Below are positions 7,559-15,783 of a stretch of DNA of 64,000 nt, piece after piece. Position numbers and translations under genes: made by a program. Origin of the DNA: JAAYAO01 sp051133435 (lineage in GTDB: Bacteria > Actinomycetota > Actinomycetes > Propionibacteriales > Propionibacteriaceae); contig NZ_JBPGNY010000003.1 of NCBI RefSeq assembly GCF_051133435.1, positions 248,001 to 312,000 on the forward strand, in the 5' to 3' direction. The first letter of the stretch is position 1, and the number at the start of each line of letters is the position of its first letter. The notes below the pieces were generated by a model, which saw only the letters and a program-made list of their open reading frames with translations, was not told the DNA's origin and made no database searches.

Positions 7559-9148
7559 ATGGCCTGGCCCGAAGCCGTTGCCCAACCCTTCGAGACCCAC
7601 CTCGAGGACGTGCTCGGCGAACAGCTCGAGGTCTTCGTGCACCGGCCGCGCACCCTGCGCGAAATGCTGGAGCACACCGACCGCTTCGACGACGTCGAGT
7701 ACCTGGTGATCGACGAGCATCGGCTGACCTATGCCGAGGTGCGCCGGATGGTCGCCGCCCTGGCCAAGGCGTTGAACGAGCAATACGGGGTGACCCACGG
7801 TTCCCGGGTCGCGATCCTGGGCGAGAACATGGTCGAGTGGCTGCTCACCTTCTGGGCCACCACCGTGCTGGGCGGTATCAGCGTGGGCATCAACTCCTGG
7901 TGGTCGGCCGACGAGATCGCCGTCTACGCCGAGGACTGCGAACCGACGATCATCGCGGTCTCGGACCGGATGCGCGACCACCTGCCCGATCAGACCCCGC
8001 CCCTGGTGCGACTCGACTCGATGATCGAGGAACTGATCACCCCGAACCTCGGCGCCGCGATGCCCGACGTCCACATCGACGAGGACGACCCGGTGGTGAT
8101 CCTGTACACCTCCGGCACCACCGGACGGTCGAAGGGCGCGGTGAACACCCACCGCAACGCGATCTCGATGGTGATGTTGCAGTCGATGGCGCGAGTGGCC
8201 AAGTTCCTCGCCGATCCGAACTCCCCGCGCGACATCGGGGCCACGAGCTTCCCCTTCTTCCACGTCTCGGGTCTCTACGGCTCCCTGCTGGTGCCACTGA
8301 TGGCCGGCGACACCTCGATCTTCCTCACCGGCAAATTCGACGCGGCCAAGGTGCTGCGCGCGGTGGACGCCGAGAAGTGCACCAAGATCTCGATCGTGCC
8401 CACCACCGGCTGGCGAATCGCCCGAGAACTGCAGGCCAACCGGGACGCCTACGACCTGTCCACCTTGCAACGGTTCACCGGCGGCGGCGCCCCGATGACC
8501 CCGGCGATGCAGGAAGCGCTGCGCGAACAAATCCCGCAGATCGAATTCGCCTTCGGGTACGGCCTCACCGAATGCGCGGGCCTGGCCACCGGCGCCAACA
8601 ACGAGATGCTGCAACGCAACCCGAACACCGCCGGCGCCCCCTACCCCACCGTCCAACTGCAGATCTGGGACGAGAACGACGTGCCCCAGCCCGACGGCAC
8701 CGAAGGCCTGGTGATGGTGCGCGGCCCGATGGTGATGCCCGGGTACTGGGACAACGAGGCCGCCAACGAGAAGACCTTCGCCCCCGGCCACTGGCTGCGC
8801 ACCGGCGACCTGGGCACGATCACCGACGGCGAACTGGAACTGACCGGACGTCGCTCGGACCTGATCCTGCGCGGCGGTGAGAACGTCTACCCGGCCGAGA
8901 TCGAGTTCGCACTGGAGAACCACCCCGCGGTGGTCGAGGTGGTTGTGGTCGGGGTACCCCACCCCGACCTGGGCCAGGAGGTCTGCGCCCACGTGGTGGT
9001 CAACACCGAGACCACCGGCGAGGAGTTCACCGAGTACCTCAAGCCCCGGCTGGCGTACTTCAAGGTTCCGAGCAAGTGGGTGATCGGCAGCGATCCACTG
9101 CCGCGAACCGCCTCGGGAAAGATTCTGCGCAAGCAACTGCAGTCATGA
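7559..9148 (+). CDS. Acyl-CoA synthetase (AMP-binding, class I adenylate-forming)
   Basis: The 529-residue protein activates a carboxylic acid as an acyl-AMP and transfers it to CoA. The P-loop-like core is at about residues 180-195 (VILYTSGTTGRSKGAV), the middle motif is GYGLTECAG, the hinge is LTGRRSDLILRGGENVYPAE, and the C-terminal catalytic lysine lies in PRTASGKILRKQL. The start ATG 7559 has GGAG five bases upstream. It ends in an ATGA overlap with a carboxyltransferase gene, so the two are translationally coupled. A medium or branched acid is plausible; the specificity is unknown. Confidence 0.85.
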   Translation: MAWPEAVAQPFETHLEDVLGEQLEVFVHRPRTLREMLEHTDRFDDVEYLVIDEHRLTYAEVRRMVAALAKALNEQYGVTHGSRVAILGENMVEWLLTFWATTVLGGISVGINSWWSADEIAVYAEDCEPTIIAVSDRMRDHLPDQTPPLVRLDSMIEELITPNLGAAMPDVHIDEDDPVVILYTSGTTGRSKGAVNTHRNAISMVMLQSMARVAKFLADPNSPRDIGATSFPFFHVSGLYGSLLVPLMAGDTSIFLTGKFDAAKVLRAVDAEKCTKISIVPTTGWRIARELQANRDAYDLSTLQRFTGGGAPMTPAMQEALREQIPQIEFAFGYGLTECAGLATGANNEMLQRNPNTAGAPYPTVQLQIWDENDVPQPDGTEGLVMVRGPMVMPGYWDNEAANEKTFAPGHWLRTGDLGTITDGELELTGRRSDLILRGGENVYPAEIEFALENHPAVVEVVVVGVPHPDLGQEVCAHVVVNTETTGEEFTEYLKPRLAYFKVPSKWVIGSDPLPRTASGKILRKQLQS

Positions 9149-10602
9149 ACCGCGACGCCTGGCAGCCCCTGCTCGACCGATTGGCCGAGCGTCGGGAGGC
9201 TGCGCGGGCGATGGGCGGGGCGGAGAAACTCGCCAAACGCGCCGAACGGGGCCGGGCCACCGCCCGCGGCACCATCGAGCGCCTGGCCGACCCCGGCACC
9301 TTCACCGAGTTCGGTGAGCTGGCCGGCACGGACGTCCCGGCCGACGCCTTCGTGGCCGGCTGGGCTTCGATCGACGGCCGTCCGGTGTTCATCGGGGCCG
9401 AGGACGGTTCGGTCGCCGGTGGCTCGATCGGCACCGCCGGGGCCACGAAACGGGCTCGGCTGATCGAGTTGGCCGGCCGGGAACGCCGTCCGCTGATCCT
9501 GGTTCTGGACGGTGCGGGGCACCGGGCCACCAACGCCCTGCAGCCGCATCGTCCGGCACCCAATGATTTGCAGGGTCTGGCCGATCTGGCTCAAGTGGTG
9601 CCGATTGCGACGATCGTGATCGGCCCCTCGGCCGGGCACGGGGCGCTGGCCGCTCCGCTGAGCGATTACTGCGTGCTGGTGTCGGGCCATGGCGTCCTGT
9701 TCACCGCCGGGCCGCCCCTGGTGGCCGCGGCCAGCGGCGAGCAGGTGAGTGTGGCCGAGCTGGGTGGGCCGGAGGTGCACCTGGCCAATGGCCTGGCCCA
9801 TGCCGAAGCACCCGATGTCGCTGCAGCCGGCCAGCGGGTGCGGCGCTGGCTGAGCTACCTGCCGCCGTCGGCCGGGGAGGCCCCGCCCAGGGAGTTCACC
9901 GGCTCCGATCTCGGGCCGCGGAGTACCGATGCCCTGTTGGACCTGATTCCGGTCGATCCCCGCACTCCCTATGACATGGCCGAGGTGATCGCCGAGGTTT
10001 GCGATGCCGGTTCGGTTTTCGACTGGCAGCCCGGCTACGGGCCGTCCCTGTTGTGTGCGTTGGCCCGGCTCGGTGGACACACCGTGGCCGTGGTGGCGAA
10101 TCAGCCGCGGGTGCTGGCCGGGTCGCTGGATGTGGCGGCCGCCGAGAAGGGCGCCCGGTTCCTGGAGTTTTGCGGGGCCTTCGGCTTGCCGGTGCTTTTT
10201 CTGACCGACAATCCCGGGGTGTTGGCCGGGTCGGCCAGTGAACGTGCCGGCATCCTGCGTGCCTCGGCGCGGATGTTCGGTGCCCAGCGGCGGCTGCGGG
10301 CGCCGAAGTTGCAGGTGACGATCCGCAAGGCCTTCGGCTTCGGGTCCTCGGTGATGGCCGCGAACCCCTTCGACCACCAGAGCGTGTCGTTGGCGCTGCC
10401 GACCGCCACCCTGGGCGGTATTCCGGCCAAGGTCGGGGGCGAGACCGCCAAGGAGGACGACGCCACCCGCGAGGCCCTGGCGGCCAACGAATCGGCCGGG
10501 CCGTGGCGGGGTGCCTCGGTGGGCACCTGGGACGACATCGTCGACCCGCGCGAACTGCGCAATGCCCTGCTCGCGGTGCTCACCCGCGGCGAAGGAGCCT
10601 GA
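9145..10602 (+). CDS. Acyl-CoA carboxyltransferase (PccB/AccD-like beta subunit)
   Basis: The 485-residue protein is the biotin-carboxylase-partner carboxyltransferase subunit, with tandem crotonase-like halves. The N-half starts ERLADPGTFTEFGELAG; the C-half has TPYDMAEVIAEVCDAGSVFDWQPGYGP, then FCGAFGLPVLFLTDNPGVLAG and RKAFGFGSSVMAANPFDHQ. It would move CO2 from carboxybiotin to an acyl-CoA such as propionyl-CoA. The ATG at 9145 overlaps the ligase stop by four bases. No biotin carboxylase/BCCP gene is nearby, so a partner must be encoded elsewhere. It is slightly shorter than typical PccB (about 520). Confidence 0.82.
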   Translation: MNRDAWQPLLDRLAERREAARAMGGAEKLAKRAERGRATARGTIERLADPGTFTEFGELAGTDVPADAFVAGWASIDGRPVFIGAEDGSVAGGSIGTAGATKRARLIELAGRERRPLILVLDGAGHRATNALQPHRPAPNDLQGLADLAQVVPIATIVIGPSAGHGALAAPLSDYCVLVSGHGVLFTAGPPLVAAASGEQVSVAELGGPEVHLANGLAHAEAPDVAAAGQRVRRWLSYLPPSAGEAPPREFTGSDLGPRSTDALLDLIPVDPRTPYDMAEVIAEVCDAGSVFDWQPGYGPSLLCALARLGGHTVAVVANQPRVLAGSLDVAAAEKGARFLEFCGAFGLPVLFLTDNPGVLAGSASERAGILRASARMFGAQRRLRAPKLQVTIRKAFGFGSSVMAANPFDHQSVSLALPTATLGGIPAKVGGETAKEDDATREALAANESAGPWRGASVGTWDDIVDPRELRNALLAVLTRGEGA

Positions 10603-10648
10603 GCGCGACCAGTCGTGAGACCGGTCTTCCCCCGAACCTGACCGTAAG

Positions 10649-10667
10649 TTAGGTTTGCCTTACCTAA
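10649..10667. promoter_or_regulatory. DtxR/IdeR iron box
   Basis: TTAGGTTTGCCTTACCTAA is a 19-base near-palindrome that differs from the classic TTAGGTTAGGCTAACCTAA only in the centre. It sits 29 bases upstream of the DUF2470-type start, where DtxR/IdeR with Fe2+ would repress transcription. Confidence 0.85.
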
Positions 10668-10695
10668 GTAAGCAGTGAGGCTTGAGGGGACCCGG

Positions 10696-11373
10696 ATGCA
10701 GCACGCAGGATGCGAAGACACCACCGAACTGGCCATCGTGGCCGCCCGGCTCTTGGACGGCGCCGGCATCGCGACATTGTCCGTGCACGGCTCGTCCCGC
10801 CCGGAGGATGTGGTGGTGACCCTCGATCACCAGCGGGGGTTCGTCGGCCAGGTTGTCGTGGACTGTCTGCCCGCACCCGGCTCACAACTGCGCGACCCCG
10901 CCGTGGCCGGTACCCGGGTGATACTGGCCGTCGACGAATACGCCCCGCTGCCCCAGGTGCGGGTCCTGACCGCCAGCGTTCATCTGCGCGGCGTGGTGTC
11001 GCGGGTCGCGACCAACCACGTCAGCGCCGTCCGGGTGACCATCGAGATCACCGACGTGGCGGTGAGCCGGTTCGGTGAATGCGGTGTTATTGATGCCCAA
11101 CAGATCGACGAGGCGCCCCGCGACCTCCTGGCCGAACAGGCCTTCGACGTGGCCCAGGAACTGATGACCCGCTTCGACACCGTCCTGTCCACCCTGGCCG
11201 GGGCGACCTGCGACTCGGCGCTGATCATCGGTGTGAGCCGACGCGGACTGCACCTGATGACCCGACAGGGAAAACAGGCCCGCCTGTCCCGCATCGACTT
11301 CGGCGAACCGGCGCACTCGACCGACGATGTCGTCGCGCAGTTGACCCTGCTGATGCACACCGTCGCCGCCTGA
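10696..11373 (+). CDS. DUF2470 / HugZ-like protein, iron-regulated
   Basis: The 225-residue protein has an N-terminal split-barrel-like region (ATLSVHGSSRPEDVVVTLDH) and a C-terminal segment typical of DUF2470 (IIGVSRRGLHLMTRQGKQAR, then STDDVVAQLTLLMHTV). Such proteins accompany haem and iron-acquisition genes in actinobacteria and are related to haem-binding pyridoxamine-oxidase-like folds. ATG 10696 is preferred because GAGGGG lies seven bases upstream; a GTG at 10675 is in frame. The iron box at 10649-10667 implies derepression in iron starvation. A role in haem use is inference from family and regulation. Confidence 0.72.
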   Translation: MQHAGCEDTTELAIVAARLLDGAGIATLSVHGSSRPEDVVVTLDHQRGFVGQVVVDCLPAPGSQLRDPAVAGTRVILAVDEYAPLPQVRVLTASVHLRGVVSRVATNHVSAVRVTIEITDVAVSRFGECGVIDAQQIDEAPRDLLAEQAFDVAQELMTRFDTVLSTLAGATCDSALIIGVSRRGLHLMTRQGKQARLSRIDFGEPAHSTDDVVAQLTLLMHTVAA

Positions 11374-11406
11374 ACCAGCAGCTACGCCTGCTTCCTGCAA
11401 CACCCA

Positions 11407-11484
11407 TGGATGAAAACGCACCCGAACAGGGCGAATTCGGCACAAAAGGAGCACGTGGCCGGCTCAGGGGTGCGTTTTCATCCA
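11407..11484. repeat. Long intergenic inverted repeat
   Basis: Arms 11407-11423 and 11468-11484 are perfect 17-base inverted copies (TGGATGAAAACGCACCC and its complement) separated by 44 bases. The element sits between the convergent DUF2470 and glutaredoxin genes. It may act as a bidirectional terminator but has no U-tract. Confidence 0.8.
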
Positions 11485-11568
11485 CGCAGCGCCGAGCCAG
11501 GTGGGCGAAGCAGGGTCAGGAAGCCAGCCCAAGGTGCCAGGTCGAGGCACCAGGTGGAGTAGCCAGGG

Positions 11569-12024
11569 TCAACTGGAGGGCGTGGCGGCGCGGATGATCT
11601 CGGCGGCCGCGGCGGTATCGGTGGCAACCACATGCCCTTCCGAGGTCACCAGGGTGGGGACGGTCTCATTGCCGTCGTTGTAGCCGCGCAGCCGTTCGGA
11701 GGCCTCGGGTTCGTCCCAGACGTTCACCCAGTACGGCACGTGGCGCAGTTCGGAGCCCAGGGCACGGATCAGCGCCGCGCAGTAGGGGCAGCCCGGCCGC
11801 CAGAAAACGACGGCTCCACCACGGGCCAGGTGCTCATCCACGCCGGCGACCGGCCGGGACCGAATAGCGACGTTCGCGAAGGTGCGCACGGCCAGGAACC
11901 CGAAGACGACGGCAACGACCGGCTTGATCAGATCCGGTTCGACGATGGCCCACAGCAGAAACATCACCGCCGCGAAGGCGAAGAGCGCCGGCAACAGCGC
12001 GGGGAGTTTCAGTAGTTTCCGCAT
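11569..12024 (-). CDS. Membrane-anchored glutaredoxin-like protein
   Basis: The 151-residue protein starts with two predicted membrane helices (LPALLPALFAFAAVMFLLWAI and IKPVVAVVFGFLAV). A glutaredoxin domain follows with the redox motif CPYC in FWRPGCPYCAAL near residue 82. TVPTLVTSEG supplies the cis-proline, so the thioredoxin fold is complete. It resembles mycoredoxin-type proteins fused to a membrane anchor and would reduce mixed disulfides at the membrane face. ATG 12024 is chosen because the open frame beyond it has no family-like sequence. It is a single gene, convergent with the iron-regulated gene. Confidence 0.8.
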   Translation of the reverse strand: MRKLLKLPALLPALFAFAAVMFLLWAIVEPDLIKPVVAVVFGFLAVRTFANVAIRSRPVAGVDEHLARGGAVVFWRPGCPYCAALIRALGSELRHVPYWVNVWDEPEASERLRGYNDGNETVPTLVTSEGHVVATDTAAAAEIIRAATPSS

Positions 12025-12363
12025 CGCCCCAGCATCCCACGGCCACCAGTGGGCCCCGGTTCGGAGATGTCCCGATGGAGGCCTGCGGCACATCGCCCCG
12101 TGCTCGGCCGTGACCGTCGCACACCGAGCCATCAGCCCCAATTCGCTGTGCTCGTAGTAACAAACCAGTAACGACCCCCCATCGGGGCGTTTGGCCTTGT
12201 CAGGCCCGGAATCATGGGAAACTTGCGGCCTCGGGCTGCCGGAATTCGCTGCATTTGCGGGCCTTGACACGAGCCATCTCGACTAGTGTCCGTCAATAGA
12301 CCAACAAGCGCCGCCGACCCGCGGGTGTCTCGGCGTGGTACGACTCTGACCCCCGGAGGCAGG
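12025..12363. other. Non-coding gap between glutaredoxin and proV
   Basis: No gene is supported in these 339 bases. The divergent promoters of the glutaredoxin gene and proVWX must lie here. TTGACA at 12264-12269 is a good -35 candidate for proV, but no convincing -10 follows at 16-18 bases (TAGTGT comes after 14). No riboswitch-like fold or repeat was recognised. Confidence 0.5.
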
Positions 12364-13602
12364 ATGAGCGACGACGAAACCGTCGTCCGGGCACGGCACC
12401 TGTACAAGGTATTCGGTCCGGACGAAGCCCGGATCGGGGCGAAACTCACCGCCGGTGAGGAAGTCGATTTCGACTCCGTTCGCGGCACCGCGGCGGTCAT
12501 CGACGCCGATTTCTCGGTGCGCAAGGGTGAGACCTTCGTCGTGATGGGGCTGTCCGGTTCCGGCAAGTCGACGCTCATTCGGATGCTGAACGGGCTGAAC
12601 ACGCCGACTGCCGGCGTGGTGGAGATCAACGGCACCGACATCACCAATGCCCCCAAGGACCGGCTGCGGGCGATCCGCCGCGAAGAGATCTCCATGGTTT
12701 TCCAGCACTTCGCCCTGCTGCCGCACCGCACCGTGGCCGACAACGTGGCCTTCGGCCTGGAGGTCAAGCGCACCCCCAAGGCCGAGCGCGTCGAGACCGC
12801 CCGGCATTGGATGGAACAGGTCGGTCTGGGCGAGGCCGGCGACAAGTACCCCGACGAACTCTCCGGCGGTATGCGCCAGCGCGTCGGCCTGGCGCGGGCA
12901 CTGGCGGCCGGCACCGACATCTTGTTGATGGACGAGGCGTTCTCCGCCCTCGACCCGCTGATCCGCTCCGACCTGCAGGCCCAGTTGGTGGATCTGCAGG
13001 AAGAACTCGGCAAGACGATCATCTTCATCACCCACGACCTGAACGAGGCGATGCGCCTGGGCCACCGGGTGGCGGTAATGCGTCAGGGCCGGATCGTCCA
13101 GATCGGCACCGCGCCGGAACTGATCACCTCCCCGGCCGATGACTATGTCGCCCGATTCATCGCCGATGTCGACCGCAGCCGGGTGTTGACCGCCGGCATG
13201 GTGGTCGACACCACCGCCCCGACCACCAAGAACATGCAGGCCCTCGGCAGCGAACTTGCCGCCGAGATGGTTCGCACCGGGCACACCATGGCCACCGTGA
13301 TCGGCCCCGACGACCACCCCCGCGGAGTGGTGCGGTTGTTCGATGCCGAGGGCGAACCGAGCCGTACCGCCGCTGAGTTGATGATCACCGAGCCGCCGGT
13401 GCCTCGCATCACCCCGATCGCCGACCTGTTCGCCAAGGCCGCCAATCAGAGCGCACCGCTGGTCGTCACCCACCGGGACGGTCGATTCCTCGGGCTGCTG
13501 TCGCAGGATCGTCTGCTCGACTCGATGTCCAGCCCGCCCGACCAGCCGGAACCCGAGGCTTCCGACCGTCCGACCATGGCAACCACCGGAGGTGCTCACT
13601 GA
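12364..13602 (+). CDS. proV: Glycine betaine/proline betaine ABC transporter ATPase
   Basis: The 412-residue ATPase powers an osmoprotectant importer. Walker A is GLSGSGKST (residues 62-70), the signature is LSGGMRQRVGLARAL, Walker B is ILLMDEAFSALD, and the H-loop is IFITHDLNEA. The N-terminal residues 1-50 contain the ProV/OpuAA extension (LYKVFGP), and the C-terminal 110 residues hold a CBS-type sensory module (PRITPIADLFAKAANQSAPLV). ATG 12364 has GGAGG just upstream. The stop overlaps the permease start (TGATG), so this is the first gene of a tightly coupled proVWX operon. Confidence 0.93.
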   Translation: MSDDETVVRARHLYKVFGPDEARIGAKLTAGEEVDFDSVRGTAAVIDADFSVRKGETFVVMGLSGSGKSTLIRMLNGLNTPTAGVVEINGTDITNAPKDRLRAIRREEISMVFQHFALLPHRTVADNVAFGLEVKRTPKAERVETARHWMEQVGLGEAGDKYPDELSGGMRQRVGLARALAAGTDILLMDEAFSALDPLIRSDLQAQLVDLQEELGKTIIFITHDLNEAMRLGHRVAVMRQGRIVQIGTAPELITSPADDYVARFIADVDRSRVLTAGMVVDTTAPTTKNMQALGSELAAEMVRTGHTMATVIGPDDHPRGVVRLFDAEGEPSRTAAELMITEPPVPRITPIADLFAKAANQSAPLVVTHRDGRFLGLLSQDRLLDSMSSPPDQPEPEASDRPTMATTGGAH

Positions 13603-14612
13603 TGGACGCGTTCCTTCGCTTCTTGCGGTGGGTCTACGACCCGGATATCCCCTTCGGCGACTGGGTGAAGCAGGGCATTCGCTGGCTGCAGAAGAATGCC
13701 GACTGGTTCTTCGACGGCATCCACTCGGTGCTGTCGACCGTCTACGAGGCGTTCTTCTCCGTGCTCACCGGGCCGCCGTACTGGGTGATCATCCTGATCT
13801 TCGCCGCTCTGGCCTGGGTTGCCTCGTCCTGGCGCCTGGCGCTGTTCACCGTGATCGGTTTCTGGTTCATCCAGGGCTTCGGTCAGTGGCAGAACGCGAT
13901 GAGCACCATCTCGCTGGTGGTGCTGGCGGTGTTGTGTGCCCTACTGCTGTCGATTCCCCTCGGAATCTGGGCCGCACGGTCGGACACCGTGTCGAAGATC
14001 GTCAAACCGGTGCTCGACCTGATGCAGACGATGCCCGCGATGGTCTACCTGGTGCCGGCGATCACGATCTTCGGTATCGGGCCCACGCCCGGCGCGATTG
14101 CCACCCTGATCTTCGCGATGCCCCCGGGTGTGCGGTTGACCGAGTTGGCCATCCGTCAGGTGGACGAAGAACTCGTCGAAGCCGGCTACGCCTTCGGCTC
14201 GACCCCGGGCCGGGTACTGCGCCAGATTCAGTTGCCCGCCGCCACGCCCACGATCATGGCCGGCGTCAACCAGGTGATCATGCTGGCCCTGTCGATGGTG
14301 GTGCTGGCCGGTATGGCCGGCGCCGGCGGCCTGGGTGGTGACGTGGTCGGATCGCTGACCACCCTGAACGTCCCCCTCGGCGTGGAAGCCGGTCTGGCCG
14401 TCGTGATCATCGCGATCTTCCTCGACCGCACCAGCGCCTCGGTCGGCCAGCGACGCCACAAGCGCCGACGGGTGCGCTCCACCAGCAAGGCCGCCAGCGC
14501 GGCCGAAACGCAGGCCGACGATGACGACGGCCACAACGACGGCACCGACGAAACTCGTGCCGCATCCGAGCAACCTGTGACCACCGACGACACCGAACGG
14601 AGAACAGTATGA
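13602..14612 (+). CDS. proW: Glycine betaine ABC transporter permease
   Basis: The 336-residue membrane protein is the ProW/OpuAB-type permease. It has about six helices, and the coupling (EAA) loop lies around residues 185-215 (LTELAIRQVDEELVEAGYAFGSTPGRVLRQIQLP). Upstream stretches such as WGARSD-like IWAARSDTVSKIV and MQTMPAMVYLVPAITIFGIG are characteristic of the family. The C-terminal 50 residues are charged and low-complexity. The start overlaps the proV stop by one base and the stop overlaps the proX start by four. Confidence 0.92.
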   Translation: MDAFLRFLRWVYDPDIPFGDWVKQGIRWLQKNADWFFDGIHSVLSTVYEAFFSVLTGPPYWVIILIFAALAWVASSWRLALFTVIGFWFIQGFGQWQNAMSTISLVVLAVLCALLLSIPLGIWAARSDTVSKIVKPVLDLMQTMPAMVYLVPAITIFGIGPTPGAIATLIFAMPPGVRLTELAIRQVDEELVEAGYAFGSTPGRVLRQIQLPAATPTIMAGVNQVIMLALSMVVLAGMAGAGGLGGDVVGSLTTLNVPLGVEAGLAVVIIAIFLDRTSASVGQRRHKRRRVRSTSKAASAAETQADDDDGHNDGTDETRAASEQPVTTDDTERRTV

Positions 14613-15592
14613 AGAAGGTCGGACTGACAGCACTGGCATTGGCCGGTGCGCTATTCCTCGCCGCCTGTGGCGGCGGTGACAACGGTGGTGAAACCACCGG
14701 CGAACAACCCAAGACCGCAGCCGACTGGGGTAACTGCAAGCCCACCGATTCGGTCAAGGACGCCTCCGGCATGGACGAGGACGGCAAGAAGGACGTCACC
14801 ATTGGCGCCTTCAACGGCTGGGACGAGTCCTTCGCCACCGCCCACCTGCTGAAGGCCGTCCTCGAGGACGAGGGCTACACCGTCAAGGTCGAGGCCTTCG
14901 AGGCCGCCCCGGCCTTCGCCGGCGTGGCCCGTGGCGACATCGACGTGGTCACCGACGTCTGGATGCCGGTCACCCACCCGCAGTACATCGAGGAGTTCGG
15001 TGACGACCTGGTGCACCTCGGCTGCTGGTACGACAACGCCCGTCTGACCATCGCGGTCAACGACGACTCCCCCGCCAAGAGCATCGCCGATCTGGCCGAC
15101 ATGGCCGATGAGTACGGCGGCAAGCTCTACGGCATCGAGGCCGGCGCCGGCCTGACCAAGGTCACCCAGGAAGAAGCCATCCCGACCTACGGGCTCGACA
15201 AGTACGACTTCGTGGTCTCCTCGACCCCGGCCATGCTGGCCCAGGTCGAGCGCGCCACCAGCCGTGGCGAGAACGTTGCGGTGACCCTGTGGCGTCCGCA
15301 CTGGGCCTACAGCTCCTGGCCGATGCGCGACCTGGAGGACCCCGAGGGCGCGATGGGTGACGTCGAGGTGATCTCGGCCGCCGGCAGCACCAAGTTCGCC
15401 GAGGAGAGCCCGAAGGCCGCCCAGATCGTCAACAACCTGGTGTTGACCGATGAGGAACTGGCCGAGCTCGAGGACTACATGATGAGCCCCGAGCACTTCG
15501 ACGGCTCCGATCACGACGCCGCGGTGAAGAAGTGGCTGGGTGAACACCCCGACTTCGCCGAGAACCTGGCCAAGGGCGAACTGGGCAAGTGA
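14609..15592 (+). CDS. proX: Glycine betaine-binding lipoprotein
   Basis: The 327-residue substrate-binding protein has a lipoprotein signal peptide ending in LFLAAC (Cys20), so it is tethered to the outer face of the membrane. The mature part is an OpuAC-type domain: DVTIGAFNGWDESFATAHL, DVVTDVWMPVTHP, and TLWRPHWAYSSW near residue 230, which supplies tryptophans of the kind that cage quaternary ammonium groups. It is the last gene of the operon and is followed by a strong hairpin terminator at 15631-15665. Confidence 0.93.
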   Translation: MKKVGLTALALAGALFLAACGGGDNGGETTGEQPKTAADWGNCKPTDSVKDASGMDEDGKKDVTIGAFNGWDESFATAHLLKAVLEDEGYTVKVEAFEAAPAFAGVARGDIDVVTDVWMPVTHPQYIEEFGDDLVHLGCWYDNARLTIAVNDDSPAKSIADLADMADEYGGKLYGIEAGAGLTKVTQEEAIPTYGLDKYDFVVSSTPAMLAQVERATSRGENVAVTLWRPHWAYSSWPMRDLEDPEGAMGDVEVISAAGSTKFAEESPKAAQIVNNLVLTDEELAELEDYMMSPEHFDGSDHDAAVKKWLGEHPDFAENLAKGELGK

Positions 15593-15630
15593 CCCGGACG
15601 CACTGAGAACGACAGCACAAGGGGGTGCTG

Positions 15631-15665
15631 GGAGGGGCCCGTCGCTACACGCGGCGGGCCCCTCC
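15631..15665 (+). terminator. Hairpin terminator after proVWX
   Basis: Arms 15631-15645 and 15651-15665 form a 15-bp GC-rich stem with one G-U pair and a 5-base loop, 39 bases after the proX stop. Confidence 0.8.
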
Positions 15666-15711
15666 GCTTCCGGTGGGATTGTCAGTGACGTGTGCCACAG
15701 TGGCGCATACG

Positions 15712-15765
15712 GTGGGACGCCACGAGCAGGCGGTGGAACACCACGACCAAACAGTGGAACACCAC
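15712..15765. promoter_or_regulatory. Three phased palindromes upstream of AhpD-like gene
   Basis: GTGGGACGCCAC (15712-15723), GTGGAACACCAC (15733-15744) and GTGGAACACCAC (15754-15765) all have the form GTGG-N4-CCAC. They recur at exactly 21 bases, two helical turns, and end 6 bases before the AAGGAG ribosome-binding site. This looks like a cooperative operator array. Confidence 0.6.
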
Positions 15766-15783
15766 GAGCAGAAGGAGCCCCGG

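Noticed and set aside
7487..10377. Long antisense open frames opposite the ligase and carboxyltransferase
   Set aside because: Both sense genes have complete catalytic motifs; the antisense products are His/Gly/Arg-rich without domains or ribosome-binding sites.
15712..15765. CRISPR-like array
   Set aside because: The repeats are 12 bases in 21-base units with near-constant spacers and no cas genes; they are better read as operators.
15625..15783. Longer start for the AhpD-like gene
   Set aside because: It would begin inside the proX terminator and read through the 21-base operator repeats. AAGGAG at 15772 supports ATG 15784.
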